Part shown: in pieces, positions 4,675 through 6,140 of the stretch | Layout of the letters: each line of letters opens with the position of its first letter | Position numbering within the stretch: position 1 is the stretch's first letter | NCBI GenBank assembly: GCA_905206195.1 | Contig: CAJLGN010000097.1 | Coordinates: 1 to 6,140 of the forward strand | Length of the DNA stretch: 6,140 nt | Origin: an uncultured Roseburia sp. | GTDB lineage: Bacteria; Bacillota; Clostridia; Lachnospirales; Lachnospiraceae | Reading direction: 5' to 3' | Translations under genes and position numbers: made by a program | The notes under the pieces: generated by a model | What the model was told of the DNA's origin: nothing | The model's input: only the letters and a program-made list of their open reading frames with translations | Databases searched by the model: none

Positions 4675-6140
4675 GTGAATTACAAAGAATTATATCAGGA
4701 ATCGAACGAATTGGTGGCGGAGCGTTTTGAACTTGTGACAGAACGAATCGTAGAAATCTGTGAGAAAGCAGAAACGGCAGAGACATTTGCAGAATATTTC
4801 GCGCGGACTGCAGCTTTCCTCGCGAAGCTGGCGGACGTCTACCGGATGCAGGAGACGGGAGAACTGGATCGGTGCAGCATGGAAGCGTGCAAGGCGTTGA
4901 ATGAGGAGCTTTACGGGGAAATTTATCCAAAGAGGTATGAGGTGAGCTACATCAATCCGGCTTATGCGGTAAAGATGCTCGGGGAGGAGTTTGGACAGAT
5001 TTTCTCGCTTCTGGCGGCACATCTGCGGGGCGGAATTGAGGCGGCATTTCGGGGGGATCTTCTGACGTTGACGGTCGGAATGGAGCTTTTGGTTGGAATG
5101 TATAATCATTTTGAGATCGGTGCGGACGGGGAGAGTGCGCACAAGCAGGAAGTTTTGCAGGATATTTACTGGCATTTCCACGATTACAGCGAGATCTTTT
5201 TTGCGTCCAGCCTGCGGAGAATGATTGATGCGAGGGAGGATTTTGAGGCGCGGATCGTGATGGATTCTGATTTGAGTGATCTTCGCTATCTCTACCGCTA
5301 CGGCGCGCATATCGGTTTCAATGAGCTTGGGATTGCGGCGTTTTTAAATTCTATGCCGGAGGAGAAGATTCAGGCGATGGCGGACACTTACACGGAGGGG
5401 TATCGCATCGGGTTTGAAGTCACAGGAAAGGATCTGGGCAAAAAGCAGACGGTCGATGTGCGCTACCCGATCGGCTTTGAGCGTGTGGTGCGCGCGGCAG
5501 TCCGCAATTTTGAAAAGATGGGACTTAGCCCTACGATGCGCGCTGTGAGTGTCTCGCCGAACAAGCAGAGTCAATACGATCACAGGGAGGATCGGGCGCT
5601 CTATCTGGACAAGGCTTATGTGGAGCGCTGCCTGGAGGTGAAAAAAGCTTATTTTGAAGAAAATAAAAAGCTCGCTGCGGGGTACGCGGGGCCGGCGGTC
5701 ATCGAGGTGTTCGGCGAGACGCCCTTTGCCCCTGTAAATAAAGAAGAAGCGCCAAGATACAGTGAAAAACAACAGCAGCTCTGTGTCTACGAGATGAATG
5801 CTGCGGGGCAGTTGACAAATCAGTATATCAAAGGCGAGGAGCGCAGTTTTACGATTATCGCATACCCGGTTCCGGCAATCGGAGCGCAGTTTGAGGAGAT
5901 TTTTGCTGAGACGGTGAAGATCAACACACTGGATTACATGCTGTATCGGGATATGCAGCAGAAGATGATCGATGTCTTAGATCAGGCGGACCGCGTGCAC
6001 ATTATGGGAAAAGGCGCCAATAAGACGGACCTTTATGTTAAAATCCAAAATCTTTCCGACCCGGAGAGGGAGACGGCATTCGAGAACTGTGTGGCGGATG
6101 TAAATATTCCGGTGGGGGAGGTCTTTACGTCTCCGGTGCT
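4675..6140 (+). CDS. M29-family metallo-aminopeptidase with long N-terminal extension (partial)
   Basis: An open frame of 488 codons from GTG 4675 that runs off the right edge without a stop. The right part matches the M29 (thermophilic aminopeptidase, AmpS/AmpT) family: SFTIIAYPVPAIG (391-403), ETVKINTLDYMLY (412-424), a DQADRVHIMGKGANKTDL stretch (436-453) and NIPVGEVFTSPV (477-488), where E482 corresponds to the first metal-binding glutamate of the two-metal site. The other ligands lie beyond the window. In typical M29 enzymes of about 410 residues this glutamate is near residue 250, so this protein has roughly 230 extra N-terminal residues, mostly helical and rich in E, A and Y, for which I recognise no domain. 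The enzymes remove N-terminal amino acids from peptides in the cytosol; no signal peptide is seen. The gene starts immediately after the small ORF stop and probably shares the pyrE transcript. Confidence 0.85.
   Translation, partial: MNYKELYQESNELVAERFELVTERIVEICEKAETAETFAEYFARTAAFLAKLADVYRMQETGELDRCSMEACKALNEELYGEIYPKRYEVSYINPAYAVKMLGEEFGQIFSLLAAHLRGGIEAAFRGDLLTLTVGMELLVGMYNHFEIGADGESAHKQEVLQDIYWHFHDYSEIFFASSLRRMIDAREDFEARIVMDSDLSDLRYLYRYGAHIGFNELGIAAFLNSMPEEKIQAMADTYTEGYRIGFEVTGKDLGKKQTVDVRYPIGFERVVRAAVRNFEKMGLSPTMRAVSVSPNKQSQYDHREDRALYLDKAYVERCLEVKKAYFEENKKLAAGYAGPAVIEVFGETPFAPVNKEEAPRYSEKQQQLCVYEMNAAGQLTNQYIKGEERSFTIIAYPVPAIGAQFEEIFAETVKINTLDYMLYRDMQQKMIDVLDQADRVHIMGKGANKTDLYVKIQNLSDPERETAFENCVADVNIPVGEVFTSPV

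Overview
This window reads as a chromosomal segment of a Gram-positive anaerobe of the class Clostridia, most likely a Lachnospiraceae-type organism. The reasons are the type 1B (PyrK-linked) dihydroorotate dehydrogenase, purine-rich AGGAGG-type ribosome binding sites, tightly packed or overlapping genes all on the + strand, and downstream membrane and peptidase genes whose sequences resemble those of gut Clostridia. Genus-level placement cannot be made from the sequence alone.

Region 1 (1-1902) is the end of a de novo pyrimidine operon: the last 54 codons of pyrC (dihydroorotase), then pyrK (iron-sulfur/FAD electron transfer subunit) and pyrD (catalytic subunit), which overlap by one base. 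PyrK and PyrD together make the NAD-linked dihydroorotate dehydrogenase that turns dihydroorotate into orotate. A hairpin with a T-rich tail at 1925-1970 closes this unit.

Region 2 (1903-2470) is a 568-base gap without a convincing gene. It contains the terminator, a 10-bp tandem repeat, a very good extended -10 sigma-A-type promoter (TTGAAC-17-TAGAAT, 2107-2135), and an approximately 330-nt untranslated leader with several clear stem-loops before pyrE. I recognise no known riboswitch, T-box or PyrR-type attenuator in it, so it is the best candidate here for an undescribed regulatory element.

Region 3 (2471-6140) looks like one long co-transcribed unit: pyrE (orotate phosphoribosyltransferase, next step after PyrD), a VanZ-family membrane protein, a small basic three-helix membrane protein (probably DUF6142 family), an HD-domain nucleotidase-like protein, a 35-codon hydrophobic small ORF, and the first 488 codons of a large M29-family metallo-aminopeptidase that runs off the right edge. 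All junctions are overlaps or short gaps. The 3' end of pyrE carries an 11-bp tandem repeat that appears to have shifted its reading frame past an older stop codon. No mobile element, CRISPR array, tRNA or rRNA was seen.
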